From assembly GCA_013398175.1 (NCBI GenBank), contig VZRZ01003917.1:186001-250000 (forward strand): 64,000 bases of DNA, in the 5' to 3' direction. The notes beneath the pieces were generated by a model that saw nothing but the letters and a program-made list of their open reading frames with translations, was not told where the DNA came from and ran no database searches. Position 1 is the first letter of the stretch, and every line of letters starts with the position of its first letter. Both the position numbers and the translations under genes were made by a program. Shown one piece after another: positions 12,732 to 26,584 of the stretch. The stretch comes from Climacteris rufus. Its lineage: Eukaryota > Chordata > Aves > Passeriformes > Climacteridae.

Positions 12732-15385
12732 GTACTGTCAAGAATACAATTGACATTTAAAGTAGGAATTATTGCCTGCATGGTTGACCTTCCTTTGCCC
12801 TAAGGAGAACTTTTTATCTGTACTTTTAACCCTGTACTTTGTAATGTGCCGCTGTCTCATTATGACCACACACCTCAGCAGGCAGCTTGATTTCTTGCAC
12901 TTGGCTGGCCTCAGACTCATTCTTTCATGAGGATGTGATGTGTTACAAAGCATTTATCAATACATTAACAGGCTTTTGTTAGCTTTACTGACATCTGAAT
13001 AGCTCTGTCCATAGCTCATCCACAACTAAATGAGTTTATCCTTCAAATACAGATCAATGCAAGGCACAGAACACTCTGGAGATGTTCCTGAGTTTGATGC
13101 CCATATGCAGTAATTTTTAAATGACAACAGGTTTATTATAAACTGCTGAAGGGCAACATTAGTCATTGCTTGTGCTTTGTAAATCTTTTGCTTTTTCCTC
13201 GTTCCTGCAGTATTAACATCTAACTTTCACCTGTCAAAAACAATCATTCTATTTAAAGACATGATTTTCCATATCGATAATTTTTTTACCTCTTTCTGAC
13301 TATTGTTTTAATATTGGACTTTCAAATAATCTTTGTGTTTAACACGATTGTTTAGGCAGTGAGGGATATAGACATCTTGTAATATTCTTGGTAATGAGAA
13401 AAATAACATACACACAAGCTTCAGTGTTTTATTTAACTACTTAAAAAATGCTTATTTCCATAGTAAAGCATGTATTCCCATTACCTGGCAAGTGTTAGGA
13501 TAGATAGATCCTTACCTCAAATAATTTTTTCACTGGAGTTAGAATTTGGATGAATATGACCCATTTTCTAACTGTGTTGGTCAGTTTATCAAAATAAATC
13601 ATGTTAGATTTTCTTCTGATATTTTTAAGTTCTAAGGAGAAGTATTCCTGAAAAAGGGCCAGAATGGTAATTTTCATTTTCTGGATGAATTGATAATATT
13701 TGGAGCAAATTGTTCAGCTGTGGAAAGGATTGAGGCCCAGAATGGTTTCCAAAGTCCTAATGATTCAGATGCCATGCCAAAACTAAACCAGTATCCCAAA
13801 GCAGATTTTTTTTTTTTTAACTCCCTTGATAAAATCAACCTAGACTTGGCTGGATACATGGCACCTCTGCTAAACAGCTCAAAACAAATTTGTGCCTTTA
13901 TCCCTTGCTGTGGTGGTGGCCCACATTTCCATTAAAGTTCATTCTGTCTTGACCAGTCAAATTGAGTTTGGCTTTTCTCCAAACCTTTCTTGGCAACAAG
14001 CACAGACTAGGCAAGTTGAGGAGTTTGAGGGACGTTTCTGGAGCACCAGATAATGCTATATCCTATTACTTACCAATTTATTGCCAGTGAGCTGTCTTTT
14101 CTCTCCTTGAATTAATACCCCATTTTGTACCTTTGTCTTATGTGTTCACCTTACTAATCCAGAGCCTTCCCCAAACAGCAGTCACATCTTCCCAACCAAA
14201 ACCCTTCCTAGAATCTGGGAGTATGTTAATGTCTGCCACTTTGCTGGAAAGTACTCACAGCTCTGTAGTTGCACAGGATTTGAGGGACACAGGTCGAGAT
14301 TGATTTATGGAAGCAAATTACCCTCTTTAGAGGAGTGGCAGCAGTGAGAATTGTTAGTCATCAACAAAATAGTACCTCCTAATCCAATATGCACATCAAA
14401 AAGCACCAACTATAGAGCTAGAAAAGGAATATATCAAGGAATATATCAATATATATAAAAGGAATATATCAATATATATAAAAGGAATATATCAATATAT
14501 ATGAAGTATATTATATATGTATTATATATATTTTTATGTGTATATATTATGTATATTAGTTCTACCATTATGGATTTTGCTTACTAGATCAGCATCAGCT
14601 TTTTACTGGTTGATCCATGTGTTTTTCTTGATACATCACTTGGAAACTGCTTCCTACTTGGAATTCAAAGTATACCTAGTTTTAGTTAAAGAAATTCTAT
14701 TGAAATAATGCCTGCTTTGCTAGTATGATAAAAGCACCCAGAAACAAATGATTCAGGTATCAAGGCTATCTGATGCCACTTACACAGCCTTGAGATACGT
14801 AAAAATGGGTGACAGAGATGGTGTATACTGGTCCTAGGAATGTGTGCCCATTATGAGACAGGCCTTTCCTGAGCTCTTAGAGCCCTAGCAAAAGAGCATG
14901 TGAAAAGCCAAGTTCATGGGATTTTTTAATGCATCTTTGCAAACTTTTTTCAATAGATCTGAAGCAGTTTTCATAATAACTTAGCTTTAATTTTGGGCAT
15001 GTTGCATATGAACATGTTAACACATATATAACACATCCTTAACACGTGATTTATTCACTACTGTTCAATCTAGGATGTCGAATTGGAAATTGATAAATTG
15101 TGGCAATGTCTAAAACTAAATATAGAAACAGCTGAGACAAACAGTAGGAGAATAGCATTAGATATATTTAAGATTGTATTTTCAGTGGACTTTCACAGGA
15201 GAAGCTCTAGAGCACACCTAATTCCGGACATAATCTAGGTCAATCTGGCTACTACAGAAAAAAAGGAGAAAAAAAAAAAGGCAACAATGATGAATCCAGC
15301 AGTTCTTGAGAACCCAGCTTCAGAGATCTGCTTTCCTGTCATTTCAGTATATGCATTGCTGTAAATGTGTGATTCACCTTTTTAG
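12732..15385 (+). other. GRIP1: GRIP1 intron
   Basis: A 2.65 kb intron. It contains the 23-base tandem repeat and TA-rich tract at 14.42-14.55 kb. Nothing else was recognised. Confidence 0.8.
14422..14502. repeat. Tandem repeat, 23-bp unit, about 3 copies
   Basis: The unit reads AAAAGGAATATATC followed by AATATATAT. Two perfect copies in a row follow a first copy that carries an extra 12 bases. Downstream, to about 14552, the DNA is a TA-rich tract. It is intronic and probably polymorphic in copy number. Confidence 0.9.
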
Positions 15386-15539
15386 GACACTCCTATCAGG
15401 CTTCAGGATACAACTTCAATGCCTATGAATGGAGGAGTCCTAAGCAGAGCAGTTTGTCCCCTCCAAGCAAACCACGGAGCCACCCATTTCATGATACAGG
15501 GCTGAGTGATGACGAGTGGGATCGACCTGCAGCAAGCAG
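15386..15539 (+). CDS. GRIP1: GRIP1 coding exon: linker with aromatic motif
   Basis: Acceptor CCTTTTTAG, donor GTAAGTTC. Encodes HSYQASGYNFNAYEWRSPKQ, a Ser/Pro-rich run and GLSDDEWDRPAAS, ending with AG of a Ser codon. Equivalent residues sit in the PDZ6-PDZ7 linker of mammalian GRIP1. No domain fold is expected here. Confidence 0.94.
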
Positions 15540-18500
15540 GTAAGTTCCCATACATGTTTCTGTTTTCTGATTTGCAGCTGCAGCAGTGCCTCAAAAATGA
15601 ACACTTACTGTGTTGAATGACATGCTGTGTTTCTAATGAAGCCATAGCAGCTATTCGTTTAAACACGAGATGCAGTATATTTCATGGAAGATATTGGGGT
15701 GGGTTAGTGATCTTTATGGAGGATAATGAGGCCAAAACCAAGACACATATTTGTTTCAGGTTACTTCAGCCAAAAAAACCACAGCATTTATCCCTTAAAA
15801 ATAAATAAACAAAAAGAATTAGGGCATTTCCCTGGGCAACTTTCAGAAAAAATATGATCTGTTTTCCAGTCCACAAAAAAAAGCTTACAGATAATGTGGC
15901 TAAAGACAGCTGGTATTAATCTTTTGTCTTCTATGAAAATTCATTTTGGTTTGGGTGAAGAAGCACATTACAGTCCTCTTACATAAGTGCTTGAGACATC
16001 CACATTCAATAGGAGTGATTCAGTAGGAGTAAAAAGTGATCCGGGTAGAAATGTCTTGTCCAAACCTTCAGTAGTTTGCCATGTATTTATTCCTGCACTC
16101 CTAAGAAGTAAATCCACTTTTCAATTAATTTCTATGCAGACAAAAGAAATTCCTGAGGAAAAAATTCTTACTTCATAGTTCTTGGAGGCAGTGAAAGACC
16201 CAAAAATCTATCTTCTAAGGTTTTTTTTCTCTTGGATCTGTTAGTGGACCCATGGCAGAGACTTGGGTAATTTCTGCCAAAGAACAGTTCTTCCTCAGAT
16301 ATGGAAAGACAGGCATCCCAGTTAAAAGATATTTCTGTGCTCTTTGTACCCACCCTCAGGGCCTGCAGACATGCATGTCCTTCATGAGAAATACACTTTC
16401 TTGGTGTACCAGCCCAAGGAGCCTGAAATCCCAGCCCGTAAAAAATTCAAGTTTAGTACTAAAAAACCCTTTCTGGTGCCTGTATAAACATACTGGATAA
16501 ATAAATCCATACAGTCCAGTCTGTTACCTTTGAAATACAAATCAAGGCAAAGTTTAGATGCTGCTTTCAGAATCTGAATGACAAACCCTCTGATACAGCC
16601 AATGGCACAGTGGCATTTTGTCTGGAGACAAGCCTGGCAAGGTGACAGCTAAGATCTGGGCAAGTATGAACTCTCAGTCCATAGCCAGCTCCTTTGGTCC
16701 CCAGTGCAGAAGCACACTAGCAGTTTTCATAGGCTAGTAGTGGACAGTGTTTGATAAAGGAAATTAGATGGTTTTCTTCATACTGCCCATTCTTGGTAGC
16801 CTAATATCTGTAGTTTAATAGCATCTTTATCCACAGTTACAGCCCATATTTTGTTTCTCAAATGAGATTCAGTCATGGATTCCAGGACACCTACTCTTTT
16901 GCAGCTATGTAAGTCATGGGCTGAAAAAGTTGATGAGCAGTGAATCAGGGAGCTGGATTGTAAAATACAGAATCTTGTAAAAGAAAAGCATGTGGTTTAT
17001 TATAATTTTAAAGCACTGTTCAGCAGAAAATATGCACATTAACAATCTTTTTCTACTTGTCAATGTGCCTTACACCTGAGAGATACAGTACAAATTAAAA
17101 TAATGATTATTTTAGTGCTGTATTTGTAAAACGGATAGTGCCACACTTGATGGTGTTCCTCTCCCACATGCTGGAGTATTTGAGAAGGGTATGGCTGTTC
17201 TTCAAGCCTGTTACAGGGTCCCCAGAAAAGCATTTCTTCTCTTGTAGTTCTAGCTAAACAACTTAACTTCTTCTCCAGCACTAGAAAGTAATTTTTTCTT
17301 ACCTTTATTTTGTGTAGCACATCTTCCAAGAACATGTGGCAACAGAAGGAGACTGAGACATTGGGAGAGAATCAAGAAAACCATTTAAAGCAAACATCTG
17401 TAGAAAGATCAGGTGGAGAGAGCATCAGGAGCATGAAGAAAGAGGGAAAGATGTGGAAAGGTGCCTCTGGAGGGCAAAGGAAAGGTGGGGAACAGCTGGA
17501 AGAGTGGAATACTTCCAGGTAGGAAACCAAAAAGTGCACAAAAGTGAGATGCAGCTGGGCTGAGGCAGAGGTGGGGGCGGGGTATAAGAGGATGGGGAAA
17601 GAAGGGAAAAGCAGTTGAAATGAGAAAAACAGGGTAAAACCAGGAAGCACCATATTAACATGGCATTGAGTGATAAGGAAATTTCAGTGGGCAAGCAAAA
17701 GAAACCAGAGAGCTTAAACCGCTTGGTAGGCTGGTGTCAACTCATCACTGGCAGGTAGGACAAGTCTGTTACAGTTCCTGCTCCAGAGAAAATGTTTTAC
17801 ACATTGAAACAGTACTTAAAAGGAGAGAGTCTACCAGATCAAATAACCTCCTGATGAAACCAACCAAAAAACACAAAGATTTTGTCCCTCATATGGCAAT
17901 AAGAACCAATTTGTAGACACCCATGTCTTCATTATCTGTCCTACTGCCTTTCCTTCAACCTTTCTATACATTTGAAATTCTGATGGCTCTTTGAATAAGC
18001 ATCAGAAAACCAAATATGTTCATTATAGGTGAAATAATATTTCACATTACTTAAAATCAATCTCTCAGGTTTCAGACAAAAAGGTCATCTAGATAAGAAA
18101 TTATTTTGGTACCTCTTTTGGTTTTTTTGGTGCGGTAGCTCAGCTACAAACTACTCCTGTGCCTGTAATAAAGATGAAAAAGTTGAGATTTTACACACCA
18201 GGAGACAAGACTCAGAGAAAATGCGAAAGAGGAGTTGAGACCAGAAAAAAAAATTGCTTCAGCTAGGAGGTCCAGATATAGAGGCATCATGATTTTATAT
18301 TTCACAGAAGTCAGAGAAGAAATGGACCTCTAGTTCCAGGAAATCCATATTTTGCTGTTGCAGACAATTGTTTCAAATTATCCTGTTCATTATCCTAAGT
18401 TCCATTTGATATCATTAATATGCAATATAGCAAGAGATATTGTAATGGATAAATTAGTCTATACTCAACACTGGTTATTGAGAGAAGTACTTAGATTTAT

Positions 18501-19893
18501 TGAAACAGCTCATTTCAGAAGTCAAGGATCTTTCTAAAATCATGTTTTAAATACTTTCTTGTCTTGCCTGGGAGGAATTGCATCTGTGATCTGAGTAGGT
18601 ATTCTTGCCATTGCTGTATCTATTGCAATATCTTAGAAGAGAGACTGATGCTAGGTTGAGAATCATTGCAATAAGAGATTGAAATGGCTGACCATTGTCT
18701 GCTTGACTGATTGTAACTGTAAGAAAGCATCTCTGAGGCAGAGTATCATGTGTGTGAAGCATTCAAGCTGTCCTCTCTTGTGCTGGGCAATTCTATTTAA
18801 AAGCTATTCTATAAACAGAGTTACATTCACGCTATTCTCAGTAATACATTGTTTGTCAAGCAAGGCCTCAGATGCTTCCATAATAGTGTTTGCTCTGTTT
18901 TTGTGCTGTTAAGCACCACTAGCTGCAGTCCATGGGCAGCTGCTCCAAAGTAACAGCTTGCTGCCACCAAAAGGGCGAATTGTCACTTTCCTTCCTCATC
19001 CTTCTTCCCCTGTGCCTTTCACATAATCAGCCCTCTCCCATGCAGCAGCTCTGATGCTTATGTGAATCTTTATTGAGCTGCTTCCCCTTGCTAAGACAGA
19101 AAAAAACTCCTGCTTTGCTCCCTGTATGCACACATACACTATAAAGGTGTTGCTTTGGGCTGTGTCGCTGCAGCCCAGAGTTGGTGTTTTTTATCAGACC
19201 TCACCTGCTGAGCAACTTCCCTAAGCATCACTGTCACCAACATCTGCTCAAGAGTGTTTGTAATAAGGCTTTGGTGCATTTACAAAACACCAGAGACCTA
19301 AGTTTCCATGCAAGACAATTGCATCCCTGTAAGTTTCCATGTGTTTATGTATGAAATGATTGGAGCAGTTTATATTATGGCGGTCAGGTGGGCTTAAATT
19401 GATAATAAAAAATGCAGCTTAGGCTGAAAGAATCAGGCAAAAAGCACCGCCAAGCCTCTTTTGCAAAACTTACTTTGCAAAAAATGAGGACTCTTTCCAC
19501 ATTGCCTGGGAGAAGTCTGTGAGGTTGAAAGGTTTTGTTGCACGGAGCAGCTCCGCACACGGCTACTGGTTGATTCATTGATTTTCATAGGGAGGTCCCA
19601 GTTTCAATCCAGTAAAAATGTGTATTGAATTGTTCTTGGAATCCATTTATCTCCTTTCTGAACAACTCGCTGCCCAGATCCTGCCAGCTGCTAGTGACTG
19701 CCAGGTTATGAGAAGGCTTGTCTGTCATGTGCTCTGCATGTCCATCCGGCCTCTCCTGATCAGCGACTCTTCCCCACTCTCCTGCATAACGTTCTGTCAT
19801 TCGAGTTGCAGTCTGTGGCAAGGCACGTGTGTAATATATATATTTTAGAGGGGAAAAAGTCCACATTTTTTTAACTTCTCATTGTAAATCTAG
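15540..19893 (+). other. GRIP1: GRIP1 intron
   Basis: A 4.35 kb intron. A purine-rich (A/G) stretch lies at about 17335-17660. I recognise no gene, RNA or repeat family in it. Confidence 0.75.
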
Positions 19894-20005
19894 CTTCACA
19901 GGTACCCATGATAACACCGAGGCTGACCAGGAGGAAAATTTCTGGTCTCAGGCTCTGGAGGATTTAGAGACCTGTGGCCAGTCAGGAATTCTGAGGGAAC
20001 TAGAG
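19894..20005 (+). CDS. GRIP1: GRIP1 coding exon: acidic linker
   Basis: The acceptor AAATCTAG at 19893 was chosen because it joins AG to C (Ser) and reads FTGTHDNTEADQEENFWSQ, then ALEDLETCGQSGILRELE, matching GRIP1. The stronger-looking CACAG eight bases downstream would meet TGA within three codons. Donor GTAGAACA. The exon ends in phase 0. Confidence 0.93.
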
Positions 20006-22629
20006 GTAGAACAATCTTAACCTTTCTTTCCAATTATAGAGAAATATAATGGTTTTGGTTTGGTTTACATTCATTTTATTTTCTCCTTTTTTCTTTTAAG
20101 TTGCACTAATCACACCAATTCATTTAAAAGCTTTAACCCCTCTCCGCAGGACAAGGCTGACAGGCGTCTGTGTTTGAGAAACATGACTCTCTTGGTACCT
20201 ACACTTTACCTTTATATTTTTGCTTGTGCAGCTGCCTCCCCTGCCCCTAACCAGAGCTGTTTTCTTTTGTACAATGCAACCAAAATTCTGTAAAAATGTT
20301 CACCCCAGTGCTTTTGACTTGCAGCTTCTGCTGTGCATAACCATCGATGCTGTCTGCACAGGCAGCAAATGGCACAGAACTTCTAAGTGGGCATAACCTT
20401 GTGCAGCAATACATTCCATTCTCTGACAGACGCTTCATGCAGCTTTTCTTAGCATGTTGTAGGTTGTCTTTTAAATTGAAATTTAATTTGATTAAGATGA
20501 ACATAAAAGAAAAGCAGCTTTTCAAAATGTTTACCTATAATCTTACGACTCTGAAAAAAAAAAAACAGGCTGTCAATGCAATAAGTGTTTGTTATATAGC
20601 AATTTCTTCCCTATGTAACAAATTTTCACATTTCATCCTTAAGTTTATTACAAATCTAACCGTGCTTTGTGTTAGATTGTGATGGGGACAGAGGGGAAAG
20701 GAAATGGATACAGAGTAACTTGGGAGTGTTTATTTTTCTTATCACCTTTTCTCTAAGTTGTCTAATTAGAACAATTACAATTATACTGTCACTTAAAGCT
20801 ACAAAATGAAAGGTCCTAAAATATTTTCTTTTATGTTCTTTTAAATTCCCAGAGCTGCAAAACTGGCAGAATCTCATTTTCATGTTTATGTTATATAAAG
20901 TCCTTTAGCAGCCAGGAGGAATGTGAATGGCATAACTGGGTGAAAGTTTTTCAGTTCAGATTAATTTACCTCCTCAGATTTATGGCTTTTGTGTTGCACG
21001 TATGGGTAGCAAAATGTGATTCTCATGTATTTGTTATTGCAAACCAGAGAAATGTAGGAGAAAATGTGATACTGGTTTAATTTCATAGTTAGATATGGTT
21101 CAGTACTGCAGGCTTCTCTTGCGGTTTTCAGTTATCAAATCATAATAGAAGGATATGGAAACAGATAATTCCAAAAGAGAAATAGCTCATCCATGCTGAC
21201 CAGAATTCAGTTTACTTCAAATTGTTGAATTTTCCTCAGCCTTTCAAAAAAGTGAAACTCAGAACTGTAGATGTTGTAGCATTTATAGCATCGCCTCGTT
21301 GCACAACCCCCAGCTCTGAAAAGAAAGCCAGACTCATTCAGTGTGACAGGATGCTGAGAGCGGCCATGCCTCTACTTTATGAAGTGCCATTGCACAGTCA
21401 AGGACTCCTTATCATTTTTCATTTCAAGGTCTTCAGCCAAAGAGCAAAGTAGGCTGTTGTTTGCCAAGTCCTCTGGCTGCTCTTGCTCCATCAGGCAGTA
21501 ATATCAGTCATTTCTGAGCACAAGAGTGTGTTATGGCTACAATCCATTACCTCATAGTGAAAGTAGTGCTGGAGCTGTGAGAAGGAAGGGTGACAGACAT
21601 GCTGAGTCCAGAGTCATAGGTAAACATTTATTTGCCTGTTTTGCCCTTATTTTGTACTTCTCATTTTCAAGCAGGCTGCCTGCATGCAGTCCCAGTTAGA
21701 GTTCAGGTTATGATCTTTAAATTTCCCTTTGCACTTGTCCATCAGAAGAGATAATAAATAGGAAATTCAGCACACCCCATCCCCCACAGTGGCACCTCTG
21801 TGGAGTGGCTGTGCCAAAGTGCATTTTCCTCCCATTCCCCAAAGTAAAAAATCTTTCCTAAGGGAGGAGGCTCCTTGCTGTGCATGGGTGCTTTTCATGT
21901 CAGTCTGTTCCACCCAGGGGATGAGGTGATTCCCATCATCATCTTTCAAGATTCCATCCTCCCTTGTATTCTTGCATCTAAAACAACAGGCTGGCTTTTA
22001 CTGAGGTTAAAACTAGCAGTGAGACCAGGGCCAGTATTAGTGCTGAACTAAGGCAGTCACTCTGGCAATATGCATGTCATGCAAAGTTTCTTTCCAGGCA
22101 GTAAGTTTACCTGTAGTGAGTTTTCCCCTGCTTGGGGTGGTATCAGGGCAGTCTGGCCATGCTGACTCTAGAGGTGCCTACATATTCTGCTGACTCACAT
22201 TTTTTTACCTTGCACACACAGTCTGAATTGTAAATGCCTTCCTATGGTTCCAATCCCAACAAATGCAATTATACCACAACCTAAATGTAATTTTATTTAT
22301 GTGTAAAATATTTTTTAACACTACCCACTCTTCAGTCTGCCAGGGGACTGGCTTACCAGCATAGCCATTCTAGTGCTCAGTATTTTGGTTTGAAATGCCA
22401 TCTGAAAACTTTTGCCCATAGGATTCATATATTGTTATTGTGTTTTGTTGTGATCCTTTATTTTGTAGTGACTTGCAAGCAGATTGAACATCTATCCTCT
22501 TGCCTTTTGCTGTGCCCTGAGTGATTGTGTTCTAACAAAGAATAGAGGTGTTTTCCCTACTGTTATGAATTAACCACTTACTTAACCCACATTCTCTGTT
22601 ACAAACTAACCTATTCATTAATGCTCTAG
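20006..22629 (+). other. GRIP1: GRIP1 intron
   Basis: A 2.6 kb intron with no recognisable repeat or gene; only short chance open frames. Confidence 0.75.
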
Positions 22630-22863
22630 GCCACAATCATGTCAGGAAGTACAATGAGTTTGAATCATGAAAACCCACAACCTCGTAACCAGCTGGGAAG
22701 ACAAGCCAGCTTCCAGGAAAGAAGTTCTGTAAGGCCACATTACAGTCAAGCTACTCGTAGCAACACATTGCCGTCAGATGTGGGGAGAAAGTCCATGGTT
22801 CTGAGAAAGTTTAAGCAAGAAATGAAAGAAATCATGTCTCCAACTCCTGTGGAGTTACACAAG
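22630..22863 (+). CDS. GRIP1: GRIP1 coding exon: Ser-rich basic linker before PDZ7
   Basis: Acceptor TGCTCTAG, donor GTCTGTAA; 78 whole codons, phase 0 at both ends, so it can be skipped without breaking the frame. Encodes ATIMSGSTMSLNHENPQP, LGRQASFQERSS, a Thr/Ser-rich RSNTLPSDVGRKS, a basic KFKQEMKEIMSPTPVELHK. RQASF and RKSM are basophilic kinase-type sites by pattern only. It belongs to the kinesin-binding linker region. Confidence 0.95.
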
Positions 22864-23408
22864 GTCTGTAATTTTTCTTCTGACAGCTTTGAAATAATAT
22901 ATTCAGCATAGGAAGTCTAATTATATGGCAACACAGTAAGCACTTTTTATAATGACTCCACAGATGTAATTTGGGGGCCATGCATATTAGTTCTTACAAA
23001 CACATTAATGATAGATCCTTCTGGGGGAAACCAAACGAATAAGATGCATCCTTGTCTACTATTTCATTTTACAATAAATCCTCAAAAGGCACTGCTCTTT
23101 TGAAAGGAGCATCCACGGGTAATTTGAATTGACAGGACCAATAACTCTTCTCCACAAAATGTGTTCATTAAGAAAGCAAAGTTTAATTTCTAGAAAATAC
23201 ATTTCTTTCAGAAATTACTCAGGAGGGTTTGGGGCTCCCATTGGTCCTTTTTCAAATTAACACTTGTTTTGAATCTATTACATGAGATTCAATGTACATA
23301 ATATTGAATGTTATTTCAAATTAGGTATTGCTTCTTTTCTTTTTATAATTCCTTTGGTCTAAAAAGGATAGATAATCTTCACTCTATGCAACTTTTTACT
23401 GCTGAAGA

Positions 23409-23699
23409 TGGTTGAAATCACTTGGTGATATGGAGGTAGCTGTGCACTCCAAGGAATTCCTGGATAAGCTGTCTTTGGATATGCACAGCGAACACCCTGC
23501 CACTCTAGCTCTCAAGTCCAGTGAGGCCATAACAGCAACCAGTTTCCAAAACTTTGAGGAACATTATAATGCTGTTCTCCCTGGTGGGAATGAGCATCCT
23601 ATTTCCTGTACCCGTCTCCCTCTTGAAGGTCTCAGATCTTTCCATAAAGGAGGCAGAACATGGAGAAATTTTATTAATACATCATGTGGTCTTTCTTAA
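23409..23699 (+). other. Unexplained 96-codon open frame in the GRIP1 intron
   Basis: An open frame bounded upstream by TGA at 23403 ends with TAA at 23699. The predicted text (for example SKEFLDKLSLDMHSEHPATL, SSEAITATSFQNFEEHYNAV, LPGGNEHPIS) has an ordinary amino-acid mix and unstrained codon use, which gives it a coding look. I do not recognise it. A good pyrimidine tract lies at about 23330-23360, but the AG after it opens a frame with stops, and no clean donor restores the GRIP1 frame. It may be an alternative exon, a decayed gene fragment or chance. Length alone is not significant in a window this size. Confidence 0.3.
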
Positions 23700-26584
23700 G
23701 AGATTTGGTTTCTAATCCCTGCAGATTTGACTGAGTTTAGTCTGTAGTTCAGTTTAGTTCAGTAAGGTAAGGGCTCGCTGAGTATGGGCTAAATTAATGT
23801 TTGTAGAAGGTAGTAGAGAATTAATCTCATATATGGCAAATGAATTGATCACCAATGTAAACAATCAATAAGGATGCGTTGTGATAGTTTTAAGCTATTC
23901 CTATTTCCAACTTGATGTGAAGTGAGTAATGGAGTTAGTTACTGTGCTCAGTTTTTTGAGTGGTGAATAAATGTGACATATAAAACAAAAGTATGCCATT
24001 AGGCATTTCACAGTGTGCTCACATTCAGCAAAGGCACAGTTTTGGATTACAAAACCAGCCTTTCATGTTAAAATAAATCCTTTCCTGTAAAGGAGTTGTC
24101 AGATTTCTGTGAATGAGTTGCTGGTATTCTGTGGTGGTAACTAGCTGTTAGAATCCTGGGCAGTACAAAATACCCTGTCCATGAACTTTCTCTTGCTTCC
24201 ATTGACTATTTTTAAGATTACTTTGACCTTCCCTTTTAGTAATTTCCAGGTTTTGTTCAGATAATATATCCAGTTTTCCCCTGTCTGCTGAAGTGATGCC
24301 AAGTTTGCTTTTACTGTCTGTTCTGTCACCCAGAAAAGAGTAATTTCCCCTCTAAAAATCTAAAAGCTGAACCTGTACCAAGGATTTTCCAAATCCTTAC
24401 CGTCATTCAAGAAAAATAGAAACTAGTGACTGGATCTTATGGTCTGATTTCCCAAAGTGAGCTTGTACCCATGATCACACATGCAGGTTAACCCAGGCAG
24501 CATGGACTGCTTTTGTATTTATACCCATCTTAGCAAGTTCTTACTTGTTAGTTTTCCAACTGGTTCTTGGGTAGCAGTGTGCCCGTTACTCTGTCTCTCC
24601 TGCTTCATTTTTGGATTAGACCTCTAGTTTAACACTAATAGCCTGTTCCTTTGCTACTTCTCATGGACAGCTTGTCCAATTAGCATTTTGCAAAAGAGCT
24701 GCAATACCACGGGAATGACTTCACTGTCAGGGAAATGCCTTGGTTGAAGTATTTTTCATGTATTCTCTTGCTGGCAAATGTGCCCTCTGCAGGCAAATGT
24801 CTTAATTAGCTGGGCCATTGGAAAATGGGAAGATTTGGGAAACTGGGGTGGTGTAAACAGTTTTGAAACACAAGCTAAGACATAGCTTGTCTAAGACTTC
24901 TCTCAGCAGATTTTCAAGCATGTACTTGACTACTGAGTGCTGCTGAGCTTTCCCAGTTTCCTGGGCAGGGAGGGCAGGTGCCTTTGTTCTGTGTCAGTGT
25001 GAGGAATCTGTGTCCCTGCTGAGTCAGGGCCTGTGTGCCCACAGGTCAGAGTTCCCTTTGCAGCAAGGTGGCCTGAATTCTTCACTGCTCTTTCTCACTT
25101 CACTGCATTGCATTCACCAGTTGTGCACTGGAACTGTCTTTGTCCAGAGGAAGCTAGGACTGAGATATGTATCCTACAAATTTCTTCAAACATTTGTTCT
25201 AGATGGTTGAATAACATTTAATTTAGCTGGATAGTGTATTGCTATATCAGTACCCAAATTTAATGAATACCTTTAATGATTTTATCTACTTAGGCAATAA
25301 TATAGATTAATATTTTTCTAAAAATCATAGCAGACCATTTTTCAGAAGTTTCATAGAGCGCACATTCCTCTGAGAGCAGAAATATGCACGAGGATCAGAT
25401 AATTTTTCAATATTATTATTGCAAGTAGTCATTAACCTAAAATTACAGTCAGTTAAAATACCTCAATAGCTGATCTGTGCAAGATGTATGAATTTAAATT
25501 AAGCATTTTCCCATAGATTTGAGAGGGACAAGAGGCATAGGCACAGACTCAAAATGTATAAGCTTGTGTTTTAAATTTGTAACTATTTAATTGCTTATGA
25601 AATATGAATTACATTTCCATTTCCACTTTCTTTTTCCCTTAGGCTCCTAATGTAAATTTAAAAGTCTAACAAATCACCCAAATGGAGATTTTGCTATTGA
25701 GATCAAACCTTCCAAAGAGTTGTGATCAGCAGTACAGATAAACCAGCATGACTTAGGTGTTGTGTGAATTGTCTGCAGTTTTATGCCCTTGCTGCTACGA
25801 GTAAAGATGAGGAACCTGCGGTAGGGCTTTGCCCATACCCATTATTAAATAGAAATTGAGTATTTCAGATGGCAGGGCTTTTATCTGAGACTTTCTTTGA
25901 AGAATATATGTTGTGCTAAAAAGAATTAACCTGAAAATTGTAACCTCTAATACAAAAGAAAGTTCTCTGCAAATGACTTCCATCTAAAAAATGTGACAGC
26001 TCTCAAACATGATACAAAGTTAAATTGCTGCCTCATCCCTCAAGTGAGTAAGTACCAGTTTCTTTAAGTTCCAAGCTCCTGTTAAATATAGCAAAAGTCA
26101 AGAGAAGATAGCCATAGGGAAACAGTTTGTTAAAATCTAGTATCTGAAAACCCACAAAAATGAGAAAATATTTTAAAATATATAAGTTGTGATTGATAAA
26201 AGACTTTGGATGATCATTCTCAAGTTGTGTGTCCCTCCTTGTCCCCTGTCTCCCCCGCTCCATTGCAGTAACTTCCTGCTGACCCTCTACAGCAAAACTC
26301 TACTTTCATGGCCCTTATCATTTGAAATGCCCCATTTTCTGTCTCACAAAGTGGCCATGAAGTAGCATGTGCATTATTACAGACAAGACATAAGTTAAGG
26401 TGAGCTAATGTGGAATGGCTCTTCTTATAGATCTCTAGAGCTGAATTTGTATGTGTTTTGTTTGCTGATAGATCACTGACTGAAAAAAGGGAAAAAAGCA
26501 ACACTACCATAGAACATGTGAATGGGACTGCCATCTGTAGTGAATTACTCTACACTCCAGCTTGGCTTTCAGAAGGTCTTGACT

